From contig NZ_CP158299.1 in assembly GCF_040256395.1 (NCBI RefSeq), forward strand, positions 2,571,501 through 2,635,500: a DNA stretch of 64,000 bases, written 5' to 3'. The notes beneath the pieces were generated by a model. The model made no database searches. It was given only the letters and a program-made list of their open reading frames with translations, and was not told the DNA's origin. Position 1 is the stretch's first letter. Every line of letters begins with the position of its first letter. This document shows positions 32,052-42,308 of this stretch, piece by piece. The position numbers were made by a program, and so were the translations under genes. This DNA is from Deinococcus sonorensis KR-87 (GTDB lineage Bacteria > Deinococcota > Deinococci > Deinococcales > Deinococcaceae).

Positions 32052-32519
32052 GTGATCGATCTGGTGGTCCGCAAAACCCCGCCCGCAGGCCTGCGTTCCG
32101 CCGTACGCGCCAGCCTGGAAGCCGCCATGCAGCACCTGCAGGTGCAGGACCGTGAAGTGACGGTGGTGCTGGTAGGCGACCGGGCCATCCGACAGCTGAA
32201 ACGCGAGACCTGGGGCGAGGATGCCCCCACCGACGTGCTGAGCTTCCCCACCTACGAGCCGGGCGATCCCTTCATGCCGCCGCACCTGGGCGACATCTTC
32301 ATCAGCCTGGACACGGCGCTGCGGCAGGCCGAGGCGCGCGGCCACAGCCTGACGCGTGAGGTGGCGCTGCTGGCGAGCCATGGCCTGACCCATCTGGTGG
32401 GCCATGATCACCCGCACGCGGAGGGCCTGGGCTATGAGGAGGGCGCCACCGGACCGGAGTGGCAGGTATTCCACCAGACGTGGCTGGCGGCACAGGCGGC
32501 GCTGGAACCCAGCGTCTGA
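32052..32519 (+). CDS. ybeY: Endoribonuclease YbeY
   Basis: 155 aa. Zn-dependent RNase of rRNA maturation and ribosome quality control. The metal motif H-x3-H-x5-H is His110, His114, His120 (ASHGLTHLVGHDH); TDVLSFP and LGDIFISLDTA are family-typical. GTG start without SD after a CATACT box. dgkA follows 54 bp downstream, the linkage seen in many bacteria (ybeY-dgkA). Confidence 0.94.
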   Translation: MIDLVVRKTPPAGLRSAVRASLEAAMQHLQVQDREVTVVLVGDRAIRQLKRETWGEDAPTDVLSFPTYEPGDPFMPPHLGDIFISLDTALRQAEARGHSLTREVALLASHGLTHLVGHDHPHAEGLGYEEGATGPEWQVFHQTWLAAQAALEPSV

Positions 32520-32573
32520 TGCGCTGCGAACAGTCCGGGGCGGGTCCGCTGCTCTCTAACGGTAGGCCCGGTT

Positions 32574-32978
32574 GTGGGCGGCGCCCTGATCCGCCTGACC
32601 TCCAAAGTCAGGCGGCACGCTGAGATGCGGCGCTGGTGGCGGTCAGCGGGGTTTGCCTGGGCCGGGGTGCGGCACGCCTGGCTCACCCAGCCCAACCTGC
32701 GCATCGAAGCGTGGCTGGCGCTGCTGGCCCTGGTGCTGGCCATCTGTCTGCAGGCCCCGCTCGCCCCCATCCTGCTGTGTTGCGGGCTGGTGCTGGGTCT
32801 GGAACTGATCAACACGGCCGTGGAGGCGGTGGTGGACCTGGTCAGCCCGGAGCAGCATCCGCTGGCCCGGGTGGCCAAGGATTGCGCGGCGGGAGCGGTG
32901 CTGGTGGGAAGCGCTGCCGCGCTGCTGGTGGGTGTGGTGGAGCTGCTGCCTCGTCTGCTGCGGCTGCTCGGCCTGTGA
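32574..32978 (+). CDS. dgkA: Diacylglycerol/undecaprenol kinase
   Basis: 134 aa integral membrane kinase with three membrane segments. ELINTAVEAVVDLVSPEQHPLARVAKDCAAGAVLV contains the catalytic Glu and the Lys-Asp motif of the DgkA family; in Gram-positive-type lineages the substrate is mainly undecaprenol. The N-terminus to 32574 (GTG) is about 17 residues longer than typical; the ATG at 32625 (MRRWWRSAGF) would match family length better, and neither has a clear SD, so the start is open. Confidence 0.88.
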   Translation: MGGALIRLTSKVRRHAEMRRWWRSAGFAWAGVRHAWLTQPNLRIEAWLALLALVLAICLQAPLAPILLCCGLVLGLELINTAVEAVVDLVSPEQHPLARVAKDCAAGAVLVGSAAALLVGVVELLPRLLRLLGL

Positions 32979-33026
32979 GCGGCAGCGATGGTGACCTGGC
33001 ACGTCCGGGGGTGAGCGCCGCCATGC

Positions 33027-33032
33027 TAAGAT
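33027..33032 (+). promoter_or_regulatory. -10 box TAAGAT of the CNNM transporter leader
   Basis: TAAGAT ends 7 nt before the ATG of the 56-codon leader ORF at 33040, the same spacing as the leaderless genes of this window. Confidence 0.55.
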
Positions 33033-33039
33033 GCCCTCA

Positions 33040-33210
33040 ATGGACGAGCCGCCCAGTTCTGGTTCCGGCACCCCAACACGGATGGCCGACACCGCCTGCG
33101 GGCGGCGTTTTTGCTGTAGGGCCTCGCGGCTCCGGCAAACCATCCTGGACGCGCACCACTGGAAGAGACTTCCGCGCGTCCCCGGCACGATGGAGCGTGC
33201 CCACAGATGA
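33040..33210 (+). promoter_or_regulatory. Candidate attenuator: leaderless 56-codon ORF with terminator/antiterminator, upstream of the CNNM transporter gene
   Basis: An ORF beginning Met-Asp-Glu-Pro-Pro starts 7 nt after TAAGAT and ends in TGA at 33208-33210, overlapping the ATG of the transporter gene (ATGA). Inside it, CCGCC (33092-33096) pairs with GGCGG (33101-33105) through a 4-nt loop and is followed by CG and five T (33108-33112), an intrinsic terminator. GCCGCCC (33048-33054, the Glu-Pro-Pro codons) is perfectly complementary to GGGCGGC (33100-33106) and would exclude the terminator. Codon use after about codon 12 is unlike neighbouring genes, so the peptide itself is probably not a functional protein. 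Confidence 0.4.
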
Positions 33211-34568
33211 ATGATTACCTAGGGCTGGCGGCGCTGTTCGTGCTGGTGCTGATCAACGGCTTTTTCGTGGCCGCCGAGTTTGCACTGGTGAGCGTGCGCC
33301 GCACCCGCATCGATCAGCTGGCCGAGGAGGGTAACCGCTCGGCGCAGCTGGCCCAACGTGCCATCAACCACCTGGACCTGATGGTGGCGGCCACCCAGCT
33401 GGGCATCACCATGGCCAGCCTGGCCATCGGCTTCGTGGCCGAACCGGCCATCGAGCACCTGATGGAGCCGGTGCTGGAGTCGGCCGGCGTCAGTCCGGGG
33501 GCCATGCGCCCCATCAGCTTCGGCATCGCCTTCGCGGTCAGCACCGTGATGCACATCGTGATCGGGGAGCTGGCGCCCAAGAGCTGGGCGCTGCAGCGCG
33601 GCGAGCAGGTGGCGATGTTCGTGACCCGCCCGCTGCTGGTGTTCGCGTCCGTGTTCCGCTACCTGATCTACTTCCTGAACTGGCTGGGCAACGCGGTGGT
33701 GCGCCTCTTCGGCCTGAAGGCGACCAGCGGCCACCACACCGCGCACTCGGAAGAGGAAATCCGGATGATCGTGTCGGCCAGCAGCCAGGAAGGCGTGCTG
33801 GAGAACGACGAGAAGGAGCTGCTCTACAACGTCTTCGACCTGTCGGACACGATGGTCCGCAGCATCATGACGCCGCGGGTGGACATGATCGTGGCCGACG
33901 CGGCCGCCCCGCTGCGCCGCCTGCTGGAACTGAACACCGAGCACGGCTACTCGCGGGTGCCGGTGTACCTGGACACCGCCGACAACGTGGTGGGGGTGGC
34001 GCACACCAGCGACGTGCTGCGTCACCTAGAGGAACTGGACCACATCACCATCGAGGAGATGATGCGCCCGACCTTCTACGTGCCGGAGGGTATGCGGATC
34101 AACGACCTGCTGAAGAACATGCAGGAGCGCAAGAGCCACATGGCCATCGTGGTGGACGAGTTCGGCGGCACAGCCGGGCTGGTGACGCTGGAGGACGCCC
34201 TGGAGGAGATCGTCGGGGAGATCTACGACGAGACCGACGAGGAGGAAGTGTCGCTGGTGGAGGTGCTGGACCAGGACACCTACCTGATGGACGCGTCCGT
34301 CACGGTGGATCAGGTGGAGGAGCGGCTGGGCACCGAACTGGATGAGGACGAGGACGGCGAGTACGACACGCTGGCCGGCTTCATCACCCATCACTTCGGG
34401 TACATTCCCGAGGTGGGCGAGGCCTTCGCGTACGAGGGCTGGTGCTATACCGTGACCGAAGCGGACCCGCGCAGGGTGATCCAGGTCCGGGTGGAACGCG
34501 GCAACGAGCCGAACATGCCGCTCGCTGAGGAAGAAGAGGCCATACATGAGTCAACCCGAGATGCCTGA
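33207..34568 (+). CDS. CNNM/CBS/CorC_HlyC domain membrane protein (Mg2+/Co2+ transport-type, 'hemolysin-like')
   Basis: 453 aa. N-terminal CNNM (DUF21) domain with about four membrane segments (1-185; NGFFVAAEFALVSVRRTRI, GITMASLAIGF, HIVIGELAPKSWAL), a paired CBS (Bateman) module (about 205-340; MTPRVDMIV, MRPTFYVPEGM) and the C-terminal CorC_HlyC domain (DYLM..., EDEDGEYDTLAGFITHHFGYIPEVGE). Relatives export or exchange Mg2+ and bind ATP-Mg at CBS. The ATG has no close SD but overlaps the leader ORF stop. cdd overlaps its last 23 bp. Confidence 0.9.
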   Translation: MNDYLGLAALFVLVLINGFFVAAEFALVSVRRTRIDQLAEEGNRSAQLAQRAINHLDLMVAATQLGITMASLAIGFVAEPAIEHLMEPVLESAGVSPGAMRPISFGIAFAVSTVMHIVIGELAPKSWALQRGEQVAMFVTRPLLVFASVFRYLIYFLNWLGNAVVRLFGLKATSGHHTAHSEEEIRMIVSASSQEGVLENDEKELLYNVFDLSDTMVRSIMTPRVDMIVADAAAPLRRLLELNTEHGYSRVPVYLDTADNVVGVAHTSDVLRHLEELDHITIEEMMRPTFYVPEGMRINDLLKNMQERKSHMAIVVDEFGGTAGLVTLEDALEEIVGEIYDETDEEEVSLVEVLDQDTYLMDASVTVDQVEERLGTELDEDEDGEYDTLAGFITHHFGYIPEVGEAFAYEGWCYTVTEADPRRVIQVRVERGNEPNMPLAEEEEAIHESTRDA

Positions 34569-34980
34569 GACGCGCCCGGCTGCCGCCCCCGACACGGAGC
34601 TGCTGGCGCTGGCCCGACGGGCCTACGCGAACGCTTATGCCCCCTACAGCCGTTTCCATGTGGGGGCCGCGCTGCGGACCGCGGATGGCCGCACCTACGC
34701 CGGCGCCAACGTGGAAAATGCGAGCTACGGCCTGGGCCGCTGCGCCGAGCAGTCGGCGGTGCAGGCGCTGGCCAGCGACGGTGGCCGCGACTTCAGCGAG
34801 GTGCTGGTGTACAGCGAGGCGAGCCCGCCGGCCAGCCCGTGCGGAGCCTGCCGTCAGGTGCTGTTCGAGTTCGCCCCGGAGGCCAGCGTGACCTGCGTGA
34901 ATCACCTGGGCGAGGTGATCTCGGGGCAGGTCAAGGACTTCCTCCCGCACGGCTTTCGTCTGGAAGAAAACAAGCGCTGA
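34546..34980 (+). CDS. cdd: Cytidine deaminase
   Basis: 144 aa, homotetrameric-type length. Converts (deoxy)cytidine to (deoxy)uridine in salvage. Zn ligands Cys66, Cys99 and Cys102 with catalytic Glu68 (GRCAEQSA, PCGACRQ) are intact; FHVGAALRT and GANVENASYGLGRC bind the nucleoside. GAGG lies seven nt before the ATG inside the preceding gene. The extra 15 N-terminal residues are unremarkable. Confidence 0.95.
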   Translation: MSQPEMPETRPAAAPDTELLALARRAYANAYAPYSRFHVGAALRTADGRTYAGANVENASYGLGRCAEQSAVQALASDGGRDFSEVLVYSEASPPASPCGACRQVLFEFAPEASVTCVNHLGEVISGQVKDFLPHGFRLEENKR

Positions 34981-35030
34981 GCGGCCCGTCACCGGTTATT
35001 CTGTTCGGAACGTACCCCATGACCGCCTGC

Positions 35031-35036
35031 TATCCT
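35031..35036 (+). promoter_or_regulatory. -10 box TATCCT of recG (leaderless)
   Basis: TATCCT ends 8 nt before the ATG at 35045; no SD. Confidence 0.5.
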
Positions 35037-35044
35037 GAGTTTGT

Positions 35045-37384
<2,340 letters not shown>

Positions 37385-37440
37385 AGTGCGATCACACGCA
37401 GCGCTGTCATCAGCGTGCCGGATGGCCCCTGGCCTGAGCA

Positions 37441-37590
37441 AGCCTTACCATGTGACACCCCTGTGACATGACTTGACGTAACATCTGGAAGTCAAGCGCA
37501 ACCCAATATCGGGCGAGTAAAGCCCAAGCGCAGAGAAGCTTCACGGCCGGACCCGTTCCTGTCGCTGCGGCTTCTCTTTCTGTGATGTCC
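37441..37590 (+). other. Intergenic region with several inverted and direct repeats
   Basis: The 225-bp gap between recG and the SDR gene holds two TGTGACA direct repeats (37451-37457, 37462-37468), CTTGAC/GTCAAG (37472-37477, 37491-37496), GGGC/GCCC, and a long-range AGAGAAGC (37532-37539) / GCTTCTCT (37570-37577) pair enclosing ACGG/CCGT, followed by TTCTG. This may be the recG terminator or a small structured RNA; I recognise no Rfam family. Confidence 0.35.
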
Positions 37591-37597
37591 CAGCCGC

Positions 37598-37603
37598 TAT
37601 TCT
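37598..37603 (+). promoter_or_regulatory. -10 box TATTCT of the SDR gene (leaderless)
   Basis: TATTCT ends 6 nt before the ATG at 37610. Confidence 0.6.
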
Positions 37604-37609
37604 GTGCCC

Positions 37610-38443
37610 ATGACTTCTCCTCAGATGGCGGGCAAGACGGTGCTGGTGACCGGCGCGACCAACGGCATTGGCAAGGTGGCCGCGCGCGTGCTGACCCAGC
37701 AGGGCGCCCGCGTGGTGATCGTGGGCCGCGACCCGGCCAAGACCGAGCGCATGGCCGCCGAGATCGGGGCGGCCCGCTTCGTGATCGCGGACCTGAGCGT
37801 GCAGGCCCAGGTGCGGCAGGCGGCCAAGGACGTGCTGGACCAGGAGGCGCAGCTTGACGTGCTGCTGAACAACGCCGGTATGTACCTGAACCAGCGCCAG
37901 GAAACGCCCGACGGCATCGAGATGACCTGGGCGCTCAACCACCTGGGCTACTTCCTGCTCACCCAGGAACTGCTGCCGCTGATCCGCGCGACACCGCAGG
38001 CCCGCATCGTGAACGTGAGCAGCGCCGCCCATACCATGGGCCGCATCCGCTGGGACGACCCGGAGTTCCGGCTGGGCTACAGCGGCTGGGCCGCCTACGG
38101 GCAGAGCAAGCTGGCTAACATCCTGTTCACCCGTGAACTCAGCCGCCGGCTGGCTGGCAGCGGGATCACGGCCAACGCGCTGCACCCCGGCATGGTGGCC
38201 ACCGGCTTTGCCCACAACAACGGCTCGCGCATCAGCCGGGTCTTCAGCCTGCTGCGCCCATTTGCCAAGACCGAGGAGCAGGGTGCTCAGACCAGCATCT
38301 ACCTGAGCAGCAGCCCAGAAGTGGCCGGCATGAGCGGCCTCTACTTCAGCAACGAGCAGCCCATTAAGCCCGCGCCACAGGCATTAGATGACGCGGCGGC
38401 CGAGCGGCTGTGGCGACTAAGCGAGGAGTACGTGAACCGCTGA
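37610..38443 (+). CDS. Short-chain dehydrogenase/reductase (retinol dehydrogenase-like)
   Basis: 277 aa classical SDR. NAD(P)-binding TGATNGIGKVAARVL near the N-terminus, basic VGRDPAK after beta-2 (favouring NADP), LNNAGMYLNQ, NVSSAAH and the catalytic YGQSK. The layout and the C-terminal GLYFSNEQPIKPAPQALDDAAAERLW resemble the RDH11-14/WWOX group; the substrate is unknown. The ATG at 37610 is preferred over a GTG at 37604 because it sits 6 nt after TATTCT. Convergent with the large lipoprotein gene. Confidence 0.87.
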   Translation: MTSPQMAGKTVLVTGATNGIGKVAARVLTQQGARVVIVGRDPAKTERMAAEIGAARFVIADLSVQAQVRQAAKDVLDQEAQLDVLLNNAGMYLNQRQETPDGIEMTWALNHLGYFLLTQELLPLIRATPQARIVNVSSAAHTMGRIRWDDPEFRLGYSGWAAYGQSKLANILFTRELSRRLAGSGITANALHPGMVATGFAHNNGSRISRVFSLLRPFAKTEEQGAQTSIYLSSSPEVAGMSGLYFSNEQPIKPAPQALDDAAAERLWRLSEEYVNR

Positions 38444-38459
38444 ACAGCTGATCCTAAGA

Positions 38460-38489
38460 CAGAGGGGCGCACTTCTGTGCGCCCCTCTG
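38460..38489. terminator. Hairpin between convergent SDR and lipoprotein genes
   Basis: Perfect 13-bp stem CAGAGGGGCGCAC (38460-38472) / GTGCGCCCCTCTG (38477-38489), tetraloop TTCT. No strong U-tract, but the position and stability fit a bidirectional terminator. Confidence 0.7.
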
Positions 38490-38501
38490 CTCATGACCGT
38501 T

Positions 38502-40403
38502 TTACGGGTTCTGGATGACGGAAACACTCGGTCCAGTGGTCTGGGTCACGATGCCCGTATTCATGTCCTCAACGATCCAGACGACCTGGTACGTTCCGGC
38601 AGCTCCGAACCCGACAGAGTCGACGACTGAGCCAGTCGCATCAGCGGTGAAAGCCATCGACTGACGAGCACCGTTCTGATAGAGCACTCCCGTGACACGG
38701 CTGCTGCTGGTGATCCCACCGATCGTGAAGTTTCCAGAGCTGTAATTCAACTGCCCAGATCTGGTATTGGCCGGGCTGGGATTGGTCACTACGCTCGTCG
38801 TATAGCTGATCCGCGCTGCCTTGGTCGCTGCACGGTTGATAAGCACCGGGATGCACTGGATGTTGCGGTTCCCGTCGGTATCCACGGCGGTCACGCGCAT
38901 GTCATACCGCTGATTCGGCGCGTTGTCCGGCACATAGGCAGAGCCGTCAATATCAATGCTGGGGAGGACCACGCTGCCGAGCGAGAGGGGCGGATTAAAG
39001 CCCTGGTTCAACAGCAACACGTTGACGGGGGCGCTTCCCGGCACGGTCTGGCTCTCCTGGCACTGTGTTGTTCCGTTGAGCGCCAGCGCCTTGGTGGCAT
39101 CATAGGGACCAACGATCCGCGCCTCCACCACCGAGACACCCGTGTTGTCACTCACATCCACCATGAAGCCTGAGGAGCTGTCGATGCGACCCGGCGTCCT
39201 GTTGTTGGTGATGGCCGGAAAACGGATGGTGGCGGCAGGCGGCAGGACGCTGGTGGTGTTGGTGGTGACCTGGCTGGTGGCATCCAGCGCCTGGGTGATG
39301 GCGGTGGCGGTTCCAGGGTCCAGCGTCACGCCCAACTTGACATGCACCGTGTACGTGTCTGCGGGCAGCCCCGCCATGTCGAAGGCGTCCGCCGTGTAAT
39401 TTCCATCTACGTTGTCCGTCACGGCCACAGTGCGTGTGTCCACTATTTTGCCCCGGTAGTCGAGGAGCTCGACCGTTGCCGTTCCCCCGGTCACACTGAA
39501 GGCGCTGTTCTTCTTCATGACGCTGAACTGCACCGCCTGAGACGTCAGCGTCGTGGTGCTTCCGTTGACGGGAGTGTTGATGGTCAGGGTCGGAGCCACC
39601 CGGTTGGCGATCTGCACGGTTTTGACGGCACTTTTGCCGATCTGGCTGTTTGCATCAATGGCCGTGACCTGCATGGTCAATGCACCGTTCGGGAACTTGG
39701 TCGTGTCCACGCTGAAAGTGGCACTGGACTGAGTTGAGACGTAGCTGGCGCTGTCACTCAGGCCGTCCGCCCCAGTTACAGTCAGCACCATCTGCTTGGG
39801 CGCGACACCTGCGGCAAAGCCGCCCGATACGTTGACACCCAGCAGTTTGCTGTAGGGGGCCGTACCGCTGCTGGTCACCACGATGACCGGAGAGGGAGCA
39901 GCGGGAACGGTCGGGTCCGTCGGGGTGCTGGCGCTTCCAGCGGAGACGGTGAAGTTCAGCGTGTTGCTGACGCCCGGAAACGACACGGTGACTGGGAAGC
40001 TGCTCTTGCCGGCGTTGGCGGTCACGAGTTTGCCAAACACATCGGCGTCGTTCAGGGCCTTTTCCACCGTCTGCGGGCCGAACTGCACGTTGCCGGTTGG
40101 GCAGGGCGACACCGTCACCGTGCAGCTCACACCGGCCGGCACCACGATGGTCGGCAATGCCACATCGGTGCTAACGCCGGCGCTGGTGAGGGTGGCCTTG
40201 CTGATGTTCAACTTGCCGGCGCCTGCTCCATTGGTGAAGGTGTACTTGGTGGTTGCACTGCTGGCCGAGGTGCCGTCAGCAGCCAGAACAATGGCCGATT
40301 TGTCCGCCGCTACCGTCACGGTTCCGGAACCAGAGGTCGGTGTAGGGGTCGTCGAGCAGGCTCCGAGAAGGACTGCGAGGGTGAGCAGGGGCCATTTTTT
40401 CAT
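38502..40403 (-). CDS. Large secreted lipoprotein with Ig-like repeats, unknown function
   Basis: 633 aa. Lipoprotein signal peptide MKKWPLLTLAVLLGAC. The mature part is Ser/Thr/Val/Asn-rich and beta-stranded, with several repeats resembling bacterial Ig-like domains (for example TLTINTPVNGSTTTLTSQAV and RFPAITNNRTPGRIDSSSGF). No enzyme motif. Its codon use (more A/T-ending codons such as AAT, ACA, TCA) is visibly less GC-biased than its neighbours, which can mean recent acquisition or relaxed selection. It starts 4 nt after rex, with GGAGGA inside the end of rex, so it is the last gene of the TPR-SPOR-rex operon. Confidence 0.8.
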   Translation of the reverse strand: MKKWPLLTLAVLLGACSTTPTPTSGSGTVTVAADKSAIVLAADGTSASSATTKYTFTNGAGAGKLNISKATLTSAGVSTDVALPTIVVPAGVSCTVTVSPCPTGNVQFGPQTVEKALNDADVFGKLVTANAGKSSFPVTVSFPGVSNTLNFTVSAGSASTPTDPTVPAAPSPVIVVTSSGTAPYSKLLGVNVSGGFAAGVAPKQMVLTVTGADGLSDSASYVSTQSSATFSVDTTKFPNGALTMQVTAIDANSQIGKSAVKTVQIANRVAPTLTINTPVNGSTTTLTSQAVQFSVMKKNSAFSVTGGTATVELLDYRGKIVDTRTVAVTDNVDGNYTADAFDMAGLPADTYTVHVKLGVTLDPGTATAITQALDATSQVTTNTTSVLPPAATIRFPAITNNRTPGRIDSSSGFMVDVSDNTGVSVVEARIVGPYDATKALALNGTTQCQESQTVPGSAPVNVLLLNQGFNPPLSLGSVVLPSIDIDGSAYVPDNAPNQRYDMRVTAVDTDGNRNIQCIPVLINRAATKAARISYTTSVVTNPSPANTRSGQLNYSSGNFTIGGITSSSRVTGVLYQNGARQSMAFTADATGSVVDSVGFGAAGTYQVVWIVEDMNTGIVTQTTGPSVSVIQNP

Positions 40404-40407
40404 TCGG

Positions 40408-41160
40408 TCATTCCTCCGTGAGGTCGTAATGCAGGTTCGGATTGAGAGTATAAAAGGCCAGGCGTTTCATGCCCGCCAGAAAATCGACGTTTTCAATGGT
40501 GACCTGCCGCCACTCGTCGGCCACGTCCGACGCTTCACCTGAACCGGTGGTGCGTGGCTGAATCACGACCGGCGCGAAGTTCAGGATGCCCCGGATGCCG
40601 GCGGCCACCAGCTGTTCCGCAGCAGCCTGGGCATGTTCGGGCGGCACCGCCAGGAAGCCCAGGTCCACGGTCTTGCGGACGTGCTGCGTGACCCGGTGGG
40701 CGGCCGCCCAGGCATCGGCCTCGGCGCGCTCACGCACGAAGGCCCGCAGGTCCTGCACATGCCCGACTTCCAGGCCCCGGACCTGCTGTCCGATCAGCTC
40801 CGGCTTCACGTCGAACAGCCCGACGTAGGAGAACTGGTAATCGCTGGCGCCCGGATAGTTGGCGATCGCCTGACCCAGCCGGCCCATACCCACGATCACC
40901 ACATTCCAGTTGCGGTTCAGGCCCAGCACCCGGATCAGCTCACGCTTCAGTACCGGCACCGTGTAGCCCATGCCCCGCGTCCCGAAGCGCCCGAAGTACG
41001 CCAGGTCCTTGCGGACCTGAAAAGCGCTGACCTGCGCCCGCTCTGCCAGATCGGTGCTGCTGGTCTTGAGCTGGTCCTGGGCTTCCAGCTGCTCCAAGAT
41101 TCGCAGGTAGGTGACCAGCCGGGAGATGGCGGCGGTCGGAATGCCACTGTTCACGCTCAC
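40408..41160 (-). CDS. rex: Redox-sensing transcriptional repressor Rex
   Basis: 250 aa. N-terminal winged helix (about 1-80; AISRLVTYLRILEQLE, AFQVRKDLAYFGRFGTRGMGY, the RKDLxxFGxxGxxGxGY hallmark of Rex) and a Rossmann NAD(H) domain beginning NVVIVGMGRLGQAIANY. It represses respiration/fermentation genes until NADH rises. Slightly longer than usual at the C-terminus. GTG start 4 nt after the SPOR gene stop. Two sequences matching its GTGAA-N4-TTCAC operator type occur at 4434 and 9123. Confidence 0.94.
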   Translation of the reverse strand: MSVNSGIPTAAISRLVTYLRILEQLEAQDQLKTSSTDLAERAQVSAFQVRKDLAYFGRFGTRGMGYTVPVLKRELIRVLGLNRNWNVVIVGMGRLGQAIANYPGASDYQFSYVGLFDVKPELIGQQVRGLEVGHVQDLRAFVRERAEADAWAAAHRVTQHVRKTVDLGFLAVPPEHAQAAAEQLVAAGIRGILNFAPVVIQPRTTGSGEASDVADEWRQVTIENVDFLAGMKRLAFYTLNPNLHYDLTEE

Positions 41161-41164
41161 CGCG

Positions 41165-42241
41165 TCACCGGACCCGGAAGTAATCCAGGCCGCTGGCCTT
41201 CAGCTTGGCCTCGGCGCTGCTGAGGGCGTCACCCTGAAAGGGCCCCACCAGCACCGCGACCTTCTGCCCGGCCGGCGCGTTGACCGTCGGATCAAAGCCG
41301 AGTGACCGCACCTGACCGACGAACTTCTGGGCCGCTTCGACCGAGTTGTAGGCCGCCACCTGCAGGTAGACCGGCCCAGTGCTGGCGCTGGTCGGAGCCG
41401 CCGTGCCGGTGCTGGCCGCAGCGGGCGCTGGCATGGTGGTGGCGGGCGTCGGAGTGGGCTGAGTCGTTTGCGTGGTGGCTGCCGGGGCGCGGTCCTGCGT
41501 GGTGGTCGTCCGCTGCGGGACGGCCGCCGGCGTCGGGGCCGCAACCGCCGGGCTGGACGGCGTGGTGGTGCTGGACGACGGAGCATTGCGAGGGGCATAC
41601 AGCAGGGCTCCCGGGTACACCCGCTGGATGTCGGCCAGCGCGCGCTCTGCCGTCTCACGGTCTGCAAACGGCCCCACCTGGGCCACCGCGCCGCTCTCGA
41701 TCGCGATCGGGTAGACGGTATAGCCCAGGCCGCTCACCACGGCCGTCCCACTCTGCGCCGCCGCCTCGCCGGAGAAGGTCCCCAGGCTGATGCGGTAGTC
41801 ATTGCGGGTGGGCGTGCGTGCCTCAGAGGTGGCCACCGCATTGCCCGTGCGTGCCGGCACCGAGGGGGTGCTGGGCGCCGCGTCGGGAGCCGCCGCCTGA
41901 TCGGTGTCCGCCGTCGTGTCGGGCGCGGCAGCGCTGCCGTTGTCCGCCGTCTGGTCCGGCTGGGCCACCGGATTGGCCGGGATCACCTGCACGTCCGACG
42001 ACCCCGTGGTGGGCGCCGTCGTGTCAGTCGTGTCGGTCGTGTCAGCGGTCTCCCCCGTGTCCGCCGTGCCCGTCTGTTCGGTACCACTCGGCGCGGCCTG
42101 CGTTCCCTGGGCCGCGTCCGGCACCGAGGTCGTTCCAGTGGCGGTGGTCCGCTTTCCCGGCCGCAGCAGCAGCCCCGCAAATCCCAGCAGCAGCAGCACC
42201 ACCAGCAGGCCGATCAGCAGATCCGGCCAGCGGCGTTTCAT
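41165..42241 (-). CDS. Membrane-anchored protein with two SPOR domains
   Basis: 358 aa. Cytoplasmic MKRRW, one membrane segment (about 8-27), a long Thr/Ala/Asp/Pro-rich linker with the repeated TDTTDTT region, a first SPOR domain (about 148-206, YRISLGTFSGEAAAQ...YPIAIESGAVAQVGPFADRETAERAL) and a second at the C-terminus (about 293-358, YLQVAAYNSVEAAQKF...VAVLVGPFQGD). SPOR domains bind denuded glycan at the septum, so a cell-division or wall-remodelling role is expected. The ATG at 42241 is in an ATGA overlap with a 15-codon frame; no SD is close. Upstream gene is a TPR protein, downstream rex. Confidence 0.85.
   Translation of the reverse strand: MKRRWPDLLIGLLVVLLLLGFAGLLLRPGKRTTATGTTSVPDAAQGTQAAPSGTEQTGTADTGETADTTDTTDTTAPTTGSSDVQVIPANPVAQPDQTADNGSAAAPDTTADTDQAAAPDAAPSTPSVPARTGNAVATSEARTPTRNDYRISLGTFSGEAAAQSGTAVVSGLGYTVYPIAIESGAVAQVGPFADRETAERALADIQRVYPGALLYAPRNAPSSSTTTPSSPAVAAPTPAAVPQRTTTTQDRAPAATTQTTQPTPTPATTMPAPAAASTGTAAPTSASTGPVYLQVAAYNSVEAAQKFVGQVRSLGFDPTVNAPAGQKVAVLVGPFQGDALSSAEAKLKASGLDYFRVR
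42018..42044 (-). repeat. Three tandem 9-bp repeats in the SPOR linker
   Basis: GTCGTGTCA / GTCGTGTCG / GTCGTGTCA (plus-strand reading) encode the TDTTDTTDT tract; slippage here would change linker length in frame. Confidence 0.7.
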
Positions 42242-42308
42242 TGCACCCACAGCACTTCCCCCTTCCCTCGGACCGGCCCGTCCATGACGGCCAGTCCGGC
42301 GATGCAGC

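Noticed and set aside
33040..33210. Leader ORF as an ordinary small protein gene
   Set aside because: After codon 12 it uses codons rare in this genome (TTT, TGT, AGG, AGA, CTT, ACA) and contains a terminator hairpin; it is treated as a regulatory leader.
37473..37500. TTGACG as the -35 of a sigma-70 promoter for the SDR gene
   Set aside because: No TANNNT box lies 16-18 bp downstream; the TATTCT box at 37598 explains the SDR start.
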